64,000 nucleotides of DNA from Parvibaculaceae bacterium (lineage in GTDB: Bacteria > Pseudomonadota > Alphaproteobacteria > Parvibaculales > Parvibaculaceae), in contig JAHBYJ010000001.1 of NCBI GenBank assembly GCA_019636015.1, positions 2,232,066 to 2,296,065 of the forward strand, written 5' to 3'. The notes below the pieces were generated by a model that was not told the DNA's origin, did not search any database, and was given only the letters and a program-made list of their open reading frames with translations. Position numbers and translations under genes: made by a program. Shown here piece after piece: positions 34,237 to 44,226 of this stretch; position 1 is the stretch's first letter; each line of letters begins with the position of its first letter.

Positions 34237-34655
34237 TGTCCGATATTGGCATCGAACTCGATTACATTATGGGCCGGTACAATTACTGGCTCTTCTGCAT
34301 CCTGATGATGACCGGCCTCTACATCACGGTGAGCCGGGGCAATCTCATCAAGAAGATCGTCGGCCTGAACATCTTTCAGACTGCCGTCTTCATGCTCTAC
34401 ATCTCCATGGGCAAGGTGATCGGCGGCACGGCGCCCATCCTCACGGAAGTGCCGGAGACGATCTATTCCAACCCGCTTCCCCATGTGCTGATCCTCACTG
34501 CGATCGTCGTCGGCATCGCGACGACCGCGGTGGCGCTCGCCCTCGTGGTCCGCATTCGCGAGTCCTACGGCACGATCGAAGAAGACGAAATTCTGGAACT
34601 GGAACACGATATGGACTTCGGCTCAGGCGCCGCGCAGGGAGATCCCGTCGCATGA
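34236..34655 (+). CDS. mnhC: Mrp-type antiporter subunit C (NuoK-like)
   Basis: 139 aa. Three helices of the NuoK/MrpC type: YNYWLFCILMMTGLYITVS, LIKKIVGLNIFQTAVFMLYISMG, VLILTAIVVGIATTAVALALVVRI. The acidic tail (EEDEILELEHDMDFG) is longer than usual. Overlaps mnhB by 1 nt and the next gene by 4 nt. Confidence 0.93.
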   Translation: MSDIGIELDYIMGRYNYWLFCILMMTGLYITVSRGNLIKKIVGLNIFQTAVFMLYISMGKVIGGTAPILTEVPETIYSNPLPHVLILTAIVVGIATTAVALALVVRIRESYGTIEEDEILELEHDMDFGSGAAQGDPVA

Positions 34656-36160
34656 TGGCCCTGATCGAAGCGAATCTGCCTGCGCTGCAGGTTGTGCTGC
34701 CGCTCATCGCGGCTCCCATTTGCGCCATTCTTGGCCGTGGCGGAAGGTCATGGGCTTTCGCCTGCATCGTCATTCTGGCGACCTTCGCCATATCGGTAGC
34801 GCTTTTTGCCCAAACCTATGCGGGCACTATTATTTCCTATCGCATGGGCGGCTGGGAAATCCCGCTCGGAATCGAATATCGCGTAGACCGGCTCAATGCC
34901 TTCGTCCTGCTGATCATCTCGGGCTCCGCCACGCTCGTGCTGCCCTATGCAAGACGCATCGTCGCAGCAGAAATCCCGGCAGAACGTCAGCCGCTCTTTT
35001 ATACCGCCTTCCTGCTCTGCATCGCGGGCCTGCTCGGCATCACCATCACCGGCGACGCCTTCAACATCTTTGTTTTCCTGGAGATTTCGTCGCTCGCGAC
35101 CTACGCGCTCGTCGCCTCGGGCTCATGGGTGAACAAGCGCGCCCTCACAGCTGCCTACAACTACCTGATCATGGGCACCGTCGGCGCAACCTTCTTTGTC
35201 ATCGGCGTCGGCATGCTCTACATGATCACGGGCACGCTGAACCTCGCCGATCTCGCGGTAAGGATCGCCGATCATGGCGACAGCAGCACACTTCGCATGG
35301 GCTTCGTCTTCATCCTGATTGGCATCGGGCTGAAGCTCGCCATGTTCCCGCTGCATCTCTGGCTGCCCAATGCCTATGCCTATGCGCCTTCGGCGGTGAC
35401 CGCGTTCCTCGCGGCAACGGCCACCAAGGCTGCGGTCTATGTGATGCTGCGCTTCATGTTCACGGTGTTCGGTTTCGACTATGAATTCCAGGCCGACACG
35501 CTGCGCATGGTCGTGCTGCCCCTCGCCGTCATTGCAATGTTCGCCGCCTCCATTGTCGCCATCTTCCAGGACAATCTGAAGCGCATGCTCGCCTATTCGA
35601 GCATTGCGCAGATCGGCTACATCCTGCTCGGCCTCACCTTCCTTACAGAGACGGGCCTCACCGCCTCGATTGTTCACCTGTTCAACCACGCGGTCACCAA
35701 GGCCGCCCTCTTCATGGTCGCCGGCTGCTTCATCCTGTCGGCGGGCACATGCTCGATTTCGAAGCTCGGCGGCATCGGCCGCGACATGCCATGGACGACC
35801 GCCGCCTTCGTTGCGGGCGGCTTCAGCCTGATCGGCCTGCCGCTCACGGTCGGCTTCATCAGCAAATGGTACCTGGTGCTCGCGGCTCTCGAGCTCGGCT
35901 GGTGGCCGGTCGCGCTGATGATCATGGCCTCGTCGCTTCTTGCCGTGATCTATGTCTGGCGCGTCGTGGAAGTCGCCTATCTGCAGCCTGCCCCGGAAGG
36001 TACGGTCCGGAAGGAAGCGCCGCTCTCCATGCTGATACCGACATGGATATTCGTCGGCCTGTCGATCTGGTTCGGCGTCAACGCCATGCTGACAAGCACG
36101 GCGGCCGGACGCGCCGCCTCCGCGTTGTTCGATTCATCGCACATTCTGTGGAAGGAGTAA
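34652..36160 (+). CDS. mnhD: Mrp-type antiporter subunit D, first of three NuoL/M/N-like subunits
   Basis: 502 aa from ATG 34652 (ATGA overlap with mnhC; a second ATG follows at 34655). Proton-translocation residues of the family are present: Glu144 in IFVFLEISSLATYAL (TM5), Lys228 in GIGLKLAMFPLHLWLP (TM7) and Lys350 in FNHAVTKAALFM (TM12). DNLKRMLAYSSIAQIGYILLG is the standard broken-helix motif. Main cation/proton-translocating subunit by homology. Gene 4 nt upstream of a second, different antiporter subunit. Confidence 0.93.
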   Translation: MMALIEANLPALQVVLPLIAAPICAILGRGGRSWAFACIVILATFAISVALFAQTYAGTIISYRMGGWEIPLGIEYRVDRLNAFVLLIISGSATLVLPYARRIVAAEIPAERQPLFYTAFLLCIAGLLGITITGDAFNIFVFLEISSLATYALVASGSWVNKRALTAAYNYLIMGTVGATFFVIGVGMLYMITGTLNLADLAVRIADHGDSSTLRMGFVFILIGIGLKLAMFPLHLWLPNAYAYAPSAVTAFLAATATKAAVYVMLRFMFTVFGFDYEFQADTLRMVVLPLAVIAMFAASIVAIFQDNLKRMLAYSSIAQIGYILLGLTFLTETGLTASIVHLFNHAVTKAALFMVAGCFILSAGTCSISKLGGIGRDMPWTTAAFVAGGFSLIGLPLTVGFISKWYLVLAALELGWWPVALMIMASSLLAVIYVWRVVEVAYLQPAPEGTVRKEAPLSMLIPTWIFVGLSIWFGVNAMLTSTAAGRAASALFDSSHILWKE

Positions 36161-36164
36161 GGCG

Positions 36165-37658
36165 ATGAACAACGCTGACCTGATTCTCCTCGCAATCGCC
36201 ATTCCGGCGCTCACGCCCTTCCTGCTCGCCGCCACCGGCAAGTGGCCGAACCTGCGCGATACCGTCAGCGTCATCGCCTCGATCGCGACATTTGCAGCCG
36301 TCCTGCCGCTTCTTCTTGCGGTGATCGACGGCGCGCGGCCCGCCATTTCGCTTGTCGAGGTGATGCCCGGTCTCGTCATCGGATTCGAGATCGAACCGCT
36401 CGGCATGCTCTTCGCCACCGTCGCGTCGGGCCTCTGGATTCCGACTGCGCTCTATTCGATAGGCTACATGCGCGGGGCGCATGAAAAGAAGCAGACACGC
36501 TTCGCCATCTGCTTCGCCATCGCCATCGCGTCGGCCATCGGTATTGCCTTCTCGGGCAATCTCTTCACGCTCTTCATCTTCTATGAAGTGCTGACCATCT
36601 CGACCTACCCACTGGTCGCGCACAAGGAAACGCCGGAAGCAAAGAGAGGCGCCCGCACCTATCTTGCGATCCTGATGACGACCTCGATCCTTTTCCTTCT
36701 GGTCGCCCTCATCTGGACCTGGAATATCGCGGGCACGACGGAATTCCGTGCCGGTGGCATTCTCGATGGGCGCCTGGATCCCGCCTTTGCACCTTTCCTA
36801 CTTGCGCTCTTCGCCTTCGGCATCGGCAAGGCGGCGCTGATGCCCTTCCATCGCTGGCTCCCCGCTGCCATGGTCGCACCGACGCCGGTCAGTGCGTTGC
36901 TTCATGCCGTCGCGGTCGTGAAGGCCGGCGTCTTCACCATGCTCAAGGTGGGCACCTATATTTTCGGCATCGGTTTCCTCGGAAAGACCGGCGCATCCGA
37001 CTGGCTTGTCTGGCTCGCCGCCGCATCCATCCTGATCGCCTCGATCGTCGCCCTCACCAAGGACGATCTCAAGGCACGGCTCGCCTACTCCACCGTCAGC
37101 CAGCTTTCCTACATCACCCTCGGCATGGCGCTCGCAGTCCAGATGGGCGTCATCGGCGGCGCCATGCACATCGCCACCCACGCCATGGGCAAGATCGCAC
37201 TCTTCATGTGCGCCGGCGCAATCTATGTCGCCGCCCATAAAACGAAAATCAGCCAGCTCGACGGTCTCGGCCGCAAGATGCCGGTGACATTCGCCTGCTT
37301 CACCATCGCCGCGCTCAGCATCATCGGTCTACCGCCCTTCGCGGGTGCCTGGAGCAAATGGTATCTGATGGTCGCCGCCGCCGACGCGAACCAGCTCATC
37401 ATCATCGGCGTCCTGATGGTGAGTTCACTCCTGAACGTCGCCTATCTTCTGCCGATCCCGGCCCGTGCCTTCTTCCTCAAGCCGAAGGACGATGAGACGC
37501 ATGGAGACGCTGCATCCTCTCGCATCGAGGAAACGCCTCTCCTCTGCCTCCTGCCGATCTGCTTTGCCGCACTCGGCTGCATCGTCCTCTTCTTCACCAT
37601 CGGCGGGCTCTACGAGTATCTGCTGAGTATCCCCATTCGTCCGGAGAGCCTGCCATGA
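36165..37658 (+). CDS. Second NuoL/M/N-like antiporter subunit
   Basis: 497 aa, AAGGAG upstream. Keeps Glu141 in LFIFYEVLTISTYPLV, Lys222 in GIGKAALMPFHRWLP and Lys343 in ATHAMGKIALFM, so it should be proton-competent. The extended loop between TM helices carries RAGGILDGRLDPAFA. It differs clearly from the mnhD-like neighbours. In operons lacking a full MrpA, this and the third copy probably supply the second translocation channel. Its stop overlaps the start of the small membrane protein gene (ATGA). Confidence 0.9.
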   Translation: MNNADLILLAIAIPALTPFLLAATGKWPNLRDTVSVIASIATFAAVLPLLLAVIDGARPAISLVEVMPGLVIGFEIEPLGMLFATVASGLWIPTALYSIGYMRGAHEKKQTRFAICFAIAIASAIGIAFSGNLFTLFIFYEVLTISTYPLVAHKETPEAKRGARTYLAILMTTSILFLLVALIWTWNIAGTTEFRAGGILDGRLDPAFAPFLLALFAFGIGKAALMPFHRWLPAAMVAPTPVSALLHAVAVVKAGVFTMLKVGTYIFGIGFLGKTGASDWLVWLAAASILIASIVALTKDDLKARLAYSTVSQLSYITLGMALAVQMGVIGGAMHIATHAMGKIALFMCAGAIYVAAHKTKISQLDGLGRKMPVTFACFTIAALSIIGLPPFAGAWSKWYLMVAAADANQLIIIGVLMVSSLLNVAYLLPIPARAFFLKPKDDETHGDAASSRIEETPLLCLLPICFAALGCIVLFFTIGGLYEYLLSIPIRPESLP

Positions 37659-38005
37659 CCGGATCGCCCGAAACCCGGACAAGCGCGAGCGCGCCGATGC
37701 CCGGCTCGATTCTTCTCGGCATCGACACGGCGCGCGGCGGCCGCATCGCCATCTGGTGCCTTGTACTCATCTGTGCGGGTCTCGCCGCGGGCGGCTTCGT
37801 CGGCCACATCCACGGCTATTTCGAGATCGAGGAACTACCCGCCTTCTATGGCTGGTTCGGCTTCCTGATTGCGCTCGCCCTGGGGATTGCGGCCAAGATC
37901 ATCAGCGCCTTCCTGAGGCGGAAGGAAGATTACTACGGAGCCGGATCGCCGAGCCTCGAAGAACATCCGGCATCGGATCTCGGCCTGGAGGCGCCCGATG
38001 CCTGA
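37655..38005 (+). CDS. Small two-helix membrane protein in the Mrp operon, unknown
   Basis: 116 aa. Cytoplasmic N-terminus (SPETRTSASAPMPGSILLG), helix IWCLVLICAGLAAGGFVGHIH, a short loop with YFEIEELPAFYGW, helix FGFLIALALGIAAKIISAFL, then an acidic C-terminal tail (RRKEDYYGAG, SLEEHPASDLGLEAPDA). No Mrp subunit is like this. It overlaps both neighbours (4 nt and 8 nt), so it is translationally locked into the operon and is probably an accessory subunit or assembly factor. Confidence 0.75.
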   Translation: MTGSPETRTSASAPMPGSILLGIDTARGGRIAIWCLVLICAGLAAGGFVGHIHGYFEIEELPAFYGWFGFLIALALGIAAKIISAFLRRKEDYYGAGSPSLEEHPASDLGLEAPDA

Positions 38006-39692
38006 ATACCTGACACCCGCTCTTGCCTATGTCGCGGCAGCGCTTCTCGTGCCCTTCGTACCGAAAGGCGCGCTGCGCGGGCTTTATCTCGCGCTTGTGC
38101 CGGTTGCGGGCATCCTGATCTTCTGGGGCCTCGCGCCCGGTACGTATAACGCCTTCAATGTGATGGGCATGCAGATCGGCCTGATGCGGGTCGATGCACT
38201 CTCGCAGCTTTTCGGCCTCGCTTTCTCCGTCGCCGCCATCCTGGCGGCGCTCTACGCATGGCACCTGCGCGACACGATCCAGCAGGTTGCGACGCTGCTT
38301 TATGCCGGCTCCGCAATAGGCGCCGTCTTCGCAGCCGACCTCATCACCCTCTTCGTTTTCTGGGAAGGCACAGCGATTGCTTCCGTCTTCCTTATCTGGG
38401 CGCGCCGCACGGAAGGCTCCTTCGCCGCCGGCATGCGCTATCTCATCGTGCAGGTCGGCTCCGGCGTGATCCTTATCGCCGGCATTGTCCTCCTCTACCG
38501 TGAAACGGGCACAATTGCGTTCAATGCCATGGAGCTTGGCAGCCCCGCCACCTGGACGATCCTCGCGGCCATCGGCATCAAATGTGCCTTCCCCTTCCTG
38601 CACAACTGGATGCACGACGCCTATCCTTCGGCAACGGTCACCGGCACGGTGGTCCTTTCGATCTTCACGACGAAGCTCGCCATCTACGCCTTGCTGCGCG
38701 GCTTCCCGGGCACGGAACTGCTGATCTATATCGGCATCGCCATGGCGCTCTTCCCCGTCGCCTTCGCCCTGCTCGAAAACGATCTGCGCCGTGTACTCAC
38801 CTATTCGCTGAACAGCCAGCTCGGTTTCATGGTCGTCGGCGCAGGCATCGGCACACCGCTCGCCATCAACGGCGCCGCGGCCCATGCCGTTGCCTCGATC
38901 TTCTATCAGGGTCTGCTCTTCATGTCGGTCGGCGCGATCCTCTTCCGCACCGGCACCGCCCGGGCCACGGCGCTTGGCGGTCTCTACCGCACCATGCCGC
39001 TCACCATGATCTTTTGCCTTGTCGGCGCGGCGTCCATTTCCGCGCTCCCGCTCACCTCGGGCTTCGTCTCGAAATCGATGGTCCTCAGCGCCGGCGGTTA
39101 TGAGCAGATGTTCCCTGTCTGGATCGCGTTGCTCGTGGCATCCATCGGCGCCATCCTGCATACCGGCCTGCGGCTTCCCTACCTCGCCTTCTTCGGGTCG
39201 GATGGCGGCCTCCGCCCGAAGGAAGCACCGGGCGGCATGCTCCTCGCGATGGGCCTCACTGCAGCGCTCTGCATTGCCATCGGTGTCCTGCCGGCCGCTT
39301 TCTATGCCTTGCTGCCGAACGACGTGCCCTACGAGCCCTACACCTTCTCGCACACCATCGTGCAACTCCAGCTCGTCGCCTTTGTCGCACTCGCCTTCGC
39401 CATCGCGGTGAAACGCGGCCTCCTGCCGAAAGCCGAGCGCGCCACAATTCTCGACTTCGACTGGACGTATCGCCGCCTGTTGCCCGCCATCCTTGTCGGC
39501 GTCGGCCGCCTCATTGCCGGTCTCTGGAAGGGCGCCGGGCGCATGGTCGCCAACAGCCTGAATTGGGGCGCCGGCATTGTGTACCATCTGCACGGACCGC
39601 GCGGTCCCTTCGCACGCACCTGGCCGACGGGCGCCATGGTCATGGTTGTGGCGTTTCTGCTGGGTATGACGCTGGTCGTGACTTACTTATAA
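37998..39692 (+). CDS. Third NuoL/M/N-like antiporter subunit with atypical TM12
   Basis: 564 aa. Family landmarks: Glu123 in LFVFWEGTAIASVFL, Lys195 in IGIKCAFPFLHNWMHDAYPSA, and NDLRRVLTYSLNSQLGFMVVG. At the position of the TM12 lysine of the other two copies it has Gln304 (SIFYQGLLFM). A C-terminal extension after the core (RRLLPAILVGVGRLIAGLWKGAGRMV, then a final helix VMVVAFLLGMTLVVTYL) recalls the lateral helix region of larger subunits such as NuoL/MrpA. Last gene of the Mrp run; coxG starts 53 nt downstream. Confidence 0.88.
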   Translation: MPEYLTPALAYVAAALLVPFVPKGALRGLYLALVPVAGILIFWGLAPGTYNAFNVMGMQIGLMRVDALSQLFGLAFSVAAILAALYAWHLRDTIQQVATLLYAGSAIGAVFAADLITLFVFWEGTAIASVFLIWARRTEGSFAAGMRYLIVQVGSGVILIAGIVLLYRETGTIAFNAMELGSPATWTILAAIGIKCAFPFLHNWMHDAYPSATVTGTVVLSIFTTKLAIYALLRGFPGTELLIYIGIAMALFPVAFALLENDLRRVLTYSLNSQLGFMVVGAGIGTPLAINGAAAHAVASIFYQGLLFMSVGAILFRTGTARATALGGLYRTMPLTMIFCLVGAASISALPLTSGFVSKSMVLSAGGYEQMFPVWIALLVASIGAILHTGLRLPYLAFFGSDGGLRPKEAPGGMLLAMGLTAALCIAIGVLPAAFYALLPNDVPYEPYTFSHTIVQLQLVAFVALAFAIAVKRGLLPKAERATILDFDWTYRRLLPAILVGVGRLIAGLWKGAGRMVANSLNWGAGIVYHLHGPRGPFARTWPTGAMVMVVAFLLGMTLVVTYL

Positions 39693-39745
39693 TGACGATG
39701 GCAGCGGCCGCGGGCCGCAAGCCCTGAAGCACGAGGAGACGGCCC

Positions 39746-40399
39746 ATGGAAATGTCCGGCGAATACAGGATTCCCGCTCCGCGTGAGGAAGTCTGGGCCG
39801 CGCTCAACGATCCGGAAGTGCTCCGCCAGGCAATCCCCGGCGCCGAGTCCGTCGAGAAGACGGCCGATGACGAGTTCGAGGCCGTTGCCAAGGCCAAAGT
39901 TGGACCTGTCAGCGCCCGCTTCAAGGGCAAGGTCAAGCTCACCGATATCGATCCGCCGAACGGCTATACCATTTCGGGCGAAGGCAATGGCGGCGCCGCG
40001 GGTTTCGCCAAGGGCTCCGCGAAAGTCACCTTGACGGAAATCGAAGGTGGCACGCTGCTCGCCTATACCGTCTCGGCACAGGTCGGCGGCAAGCTCGCTC
40101 AGATCGGCCAGCGCTTCATCGACTCCACCGCGGCCCGCATGTCGGAAGAGTTCTTCGACAATTTCTCGAAGCTCACCGGCGGCGCGAAGGTCGAGGCCGA
40201 GCCTTCCGGCGATCTGCCTGAAATCGTCGATGAAATGCAGCACGGCATACCCGTGAAGTCGCCGGACCGCGATGCGATTTCGCCGACCGGCGTGCCCCTC
40301 ATGCCCGACGAGGAAGCCGGCTTCAGCCTCTCGCCCTGGCTCTGGGGCCCGTTGCTGATAATCGCTCTCATCGTGCTGCTCTGGTTCATCGGCTTCTGA
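39746..40399 (+). CDS. coxG: CO dehydrogenase-associated membrane anchor CoxG (SRPBCC)
   Basis: 217 aa, GGAGA upstream. CoxG/SRPBCC domain in residues 1-145: SGEYRIPAPREEVWAALNDPEVLRQAIPG, YTISGEGNGGAAGFAKGSAKVTL. A variable linker leads to one C-terminal helix (WLWGPLLIIALIVLLWFIGF). CoxG-type proteins bind molybdenum hydroxylases and can attach them to the membrane and carry quinone; the TM tail fits that. First gene of the cox run. Confidence 0.9.
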   Translation: MEMSGEYRIPAPREEVWAALNDPEVLRQAIPGAESVEKTADDEFEAVAKAKVGPVSARFKGKVKLTDIDPPNGYTISGEGNGGAAGFAKGSAKVTLTEIEGGTLLAYTVSAQVGGKLAQIGQRFIDSTAARMSEEFFDNFSKLTGGAKVEAEPSGDLPEIVDEMQHGIPVKSPDRDAISPTGVPLMPDEEAGFSLSPWLWGPLLIIALIVLLWFIGF

Positions 40400-40504
40400 T
40401 CCGAAGCCTTTGCTTGACGTGCCGCTGGCGAAAGTCGAGACTCCGGAAAACGTTGCGGAAAACGCAATTCCGCAAGAAGCCGAGCCATTCAGGGAGGTAG
40501 TCGC

Positions 40505-40969
<465 letters not shown>

Positions 40970-41003
40970 CGAAACGGAACGTCTCATGGGAGGAGGCCAT
41001 TCC

Positions 41004-43382
41004 ATGTCCGAAGCAGCACGTGAAGGCATCGGCCAGCCGGTGCGACGCAAGGAAGATTTCCGCTTCATCACCGGCAACGGCCACTACACGGACGACATTT
41101 CCCGCCCGCGCCAGACATATGCCTACTTTCTGCGCTCGCCGCATGCTCATGCGCGTATCCGCGCGATAGATACATCCGCCGCCGAGACGGCGCCGGGCGT
41201 CGTCGCCGTCTTTACCGGCCGCCAAGTCGCCGATGACGGTCTCGGCGGCCTCATCTGCGGCTGGACCGTCACCTCGAAAGACGGCACGCCCATGAAGGTC
41301 GGTCCGCATCCGATCCTGGCGCTCGATACGGTGCGCTATGTCGGCGATCACGTCGCCCTGGTCGTCGCCGAAACGCTTGCCGACGCGCGCGCAGCCGCCG
41401 AACTCATTGAAGTCGATTACGAGGCGCTTCCGGCTACCGTCGCGCTTGACGCCTGCCAGGCGTCGGACGCCGCGCAGGTTCACGCCGAAGCGCCGCGCAA
41501 CACCTGCTTCGAATGGGAACTCGGCAACAAGGCCGAAACCGAAGCAGCCTTCGCCAGGGCAGCCCGCGTGGTCAAGCTGGACCTCACGAATAACCGGCTG
41601 ATCCCGAACGCGATGGAGCCCCGCGCTGCGATCGGCGAATATGACAAGGGCAGCGGCATCTACACGCTTCATACAACGAGCCAGAACCCGCATGTCGCGC
41701 GCCTCGTCCTCTCCGCTTTCGTCGGCGTCGCGCCCGAGCACAAGCTCCGCGTCATCGCGCCCGATGTCGGCGGCGGCTTCGGCTCGAAGATTTTCATCTA
41801 TGCGGAAGAAACCGCTTGCGTCTGGGCCGCGGCGAAGGTCGGCCGCCCGATCAAATGGACGGGAGACCGCTCCGAAGCTTTCCTGTCGGACGCCCATGGC
41901 CGCGATCATCTGAGTCATGCCGAACTTGCGCTCGACCCGGACGGCAAATTCCTCGGCCTTCGCGTCAAGACCGTCGCCAATCTCGGCGCCTATCTCTCGA
42001 CCTTCTCCGCCGCGGTGCCGACCTATCTCTATGGCACGCTGCTCTCGGGGCAATACGACATTCCCGCAATCCATGTAGAGGTGGACGGGGTCTATACGCA
42101 TACGGCGCCCGTGGACGCCTATCGTGGCGCCGGCCGGCCGGAAGCCACCTATCTGCTGGAACGCATCGTCGAGACCGCCGCCCGCGAAACCGGCATCGAT
42201 CCGGCTGAAATTCGCCGCCGCAATTTCATCCGCAGCTTCCCGCACCAGACGCCCGTCATCATGAACTACGACGCCGGCGACTATCAGGCCTCGCTCGATG
42301 CGGCGCTTGAAGAAATTGACTACCGGGGCTTTGCCGCCCGCAAGTCCGAAGCGGCGAAACGCGGCAAACTTCGCGGCATCGGCATCTCCTCCTATATCGA
42401 GGCGTGCGGCCTCGCACCCTCGGCCGCCGTTGGCTCGCTCGGCGCTGGTGTCGGCCTCTGGGAAAGCGCGGAAGTTCGCGTGAACCCGACCGGCAATGTC
42501 GAAGTCCTCACCGGCTCGCATAGCCATGGGCAAGGGCATGAGACGACCTTTGCCCAGCTTGTCGCCTCCCGACTCGGCATTCCGATTTCGAATGTCGAAA
42601 TCGTTCATGGCGACACGGACAAGGTGCAGTTCGGCATGGGCACCTATGGCTCGCGCTCCGGCGCCGTCGGCATGAGCGCCATCGACAAGGCGCTGGACAA
42701 GATCGAGGCAAAGGCGAAGAAGATCGCCGCGCATCTCATGGAGGCCGCGGTCGAGGACATTACCTTCGAGAATGGCGCCTTCACCGTGCAGGGCACCGAC
42801 AAATCGCTCGTCTGGGCCGAAGTCTCCCTCGCAGCCTATACGGCGCACGGCTTTCCGGCAGGCGAGATCGAGCCGGGCCTAAAGGAAGGCGCCTTTTACG
42901 ACCCCACCAACTTCACCTTCCCTGCCGGCGCCCATATCTGCGAGGTCGAAGTCGATCCCGATACCGGCATAGCCGAGATCGTGAAATTCGTCGCCGTCGA
43001 CGATTTCGGTACCATCATCAATCCGATGATCGTCGAAGGTCAGGTGCATGGCGGCATCGCGCAGGGCATCGGTCAGGCACTGCTCGAACATGGCGTCTAC
43101 GACCCCACCTCGGGGCAACTCGTCACCGGCTCCTATATGGATTACTGCATGCCGCGCGCCGATGACCTGCCGAGCTTCACACTCGGCTTCACGAAGACGA
43201 TCTGCCCGTCGAACCCGCTCGGCATGAAAGGCTGCGGCGAGGCCGGCGCCATCGCCTCGCCGCCCGCCGTCATCAATGCCGTGACGGACGCGCTTGGCAT
43301 CCGCGATATCGAAATGCCCGCAACGCCCGCGCGTATCTGGCAGGCCCTTCAATCAGCCGCTCCGCGCGCCGCCGCCGAATAA
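41004..43382 (+). CDS. coxL: Molybdenum hydroxylase large subunit, form II CO dehydrogenase type
   Basis: 792 aa; start ATG 41004 is 7 nt after GGAGG (an ATG at 40986 is less likely). Molybdopterin-binding and active-site motifs: [26 protein letters not shown] (residues 372-378 are AYRGAGR) and [12 protein letters not shown] with catalytic Glu746. Form I CO dehydrogenases have AYRCSFR with the Cu-binding cysteine; that cysteine is absent here, so this is the form II clade, whose substrates are mostly unproven. Aldehyde, aromatic N-heterocycle or CO oxidation are all possible. Confidence 0.92.
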   Translation: MSEAAREGIGQPVRRKEDFRFITGNGHYTDDISRPRQTYAYFLRSPHAHARIRAIDTSAAETAPGVVAVFTGRQVADDGLGGLICGWTVTSKDGTPMKVGPHPILALDTVRYVGDHVALVVAETLADARAAAELIEVDYEALPATVALDACQASDAAQVHAEAPRNTCFEWELGNKAETEAAFARAARVVKLDLTNNRLIPNAMEPRAAIGEYDKGSGIYTLHTTSQNPHVARLVLSAFVGVAPEHKLRVIAPDVGGGFGSKIFIYAEETACVWAAAKVGRPIKWTGDRSEAFLSDAHGRDHLSHAELALDPDGKFLGLRVKTVANLGAYLSTFSAAVPTYLYGTLLSGQYDIPAIHVEVDGVYTHTAPVDAYRGAGRPEATYLLERIVETAARETGIDPAEIRRRNFIRSFPHQTPVIMNYDAGDYQASLDAALEEIDYRGFAARKSEAAKRGKLRGIGISSYIEACGLAPSAAVGSLGAGVGLWESAEVRVNPTGNVEVLTGSHSHGQGHETTFAQLVASRLGIPISNVEIVHGDTDKVQFGMGTYGSRSGAVGMSAIDKALDKIEAKAKKIAAHLMEAAVEDITFENGAFTVQGTDKSLVWAEVSLAAYTAHGFPAGEIEPGLKEGAFYDPTNFTFPAGAHICEVEVDPDTGIAEIVKFVAVDDFGTIINPMIVEGQVHGGIAQGIGQALLEHGVYDPTSGQLVTGSYMDYCMPRADDLPSFTLGFTKTICPSNPLGMKGCGEAGAIASPPAVINAVTDALGIRDIEMPATPARIWQALQSAAPRAAAE

Positions 43383-43392
43383 GGAGTCGAGA

Positions 43393-44190
43393 ATGTACCA
43401 GTTCAATTACGAACGCCCGAAAACGCTGGCGGATGCGGAAGCCCTGCTGGCAAAGGCGGACGATCCGAAAATCCTCGCTGGCGGCCAGACGCTGATCCCC
43501 ACGCTGAAGCAGCGCCTCGCCATGCCGAGCGACCTGATCGACATTGGCGGCATCAAGGACCTCGATTTCATCCGCGCCGAGGGTGACGCCGTGATGATCG
43601 GGGCCGCCACGCGGCACGCAAAGGTCGCCCAATCTGCCGATGTGAAGAAACACAACCCCGCGCTCGCCGCCCTCGCCGCCGGTATCGGCGATCCCGCGGT
43701 CCGCCACATGGGCACGCTGGGCGGCTCCATCGCGAACAACGACCCGGCGGCGGATTACCCGGCCGCCTGCCTTGCGCTCGATGCGAAGATCCACACCACG
43801 AAGCGCCTCATCGAGGCGGACGAGTTCTTCAAGGGCATGTTCGAAACCGCACTGCAGGACAGCGAAATCATCAAGGAAGTGACCTTTCCGCACCCGGAAA
43901 AGGCCGCCTATATGAAGTTCCGCAACCCCGCCTCTCGCTATGCCATGGTCGGCGTCTTCGTCTCGAAAGGCCCCTGGGGTATCCGCGTCGCCGTCACGGG
44001 CGCGGGCCAGAACGGCGTCTTCCGCGTGGCCGAGATGGAAGAGGCGCTGGCGAAGAACTGGTCGCCCGATGCGGTCGCGAACATCAAGGTCCCGGCCAGG
44101 GGCCTGAATGCCGACCTCCACGGCACCGCGGAATATCGCGCCCATCTCGTCACCGTCATGGCGAAACGCGCCGTCGCGGCTGCAGGCTGA
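43393..44190 (+). CDS. coxM: Molybdenum hydroxylase FAD subunit
   Basis: 265 aa from ATG 43393 with AAGGAG. FAD-binding motifs KILAGGQTLIPTLKQRLA and GTLGGSIANNDPAADYPAACLALDA, with AYMKFRNPASRYAMVG in the C-terminal CO_deh_flav_C domain. Passes electrons from CoxS to the quinone pool or another acceptor. Gene order S-L-M differs from the M-S-L order of classical form I operons and is typical of form II. Confidence 0.95.
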   Translation: MYQFNYERPKTLADAEALLAKADDPKILAGGQTLIPTLKQRLAMPSDLIDIGGIKDLDFIRAEGDAVMIGAATRHAKVAQSADVKKHNPALAALAAGIGDPAVRHMGTLGGSIANNDPAADYPAACLALDAKIHTTKRLIEADEFFKGMFETALQDSEIIKEVTFPHPEKAAYMKFRNPASRYAMVGVFVSKGPWGIRVAVTGAGQNGVFRVAEMEEALAKNWSPDAVANIKVPARGLNADLHGTAEYRAHLVTVMAKRAVAAAG

Positions 44191-44226
44191 CTTGGCGGGA
44201 CAGGGCCGAAAGCCTAGATTGAGCGG

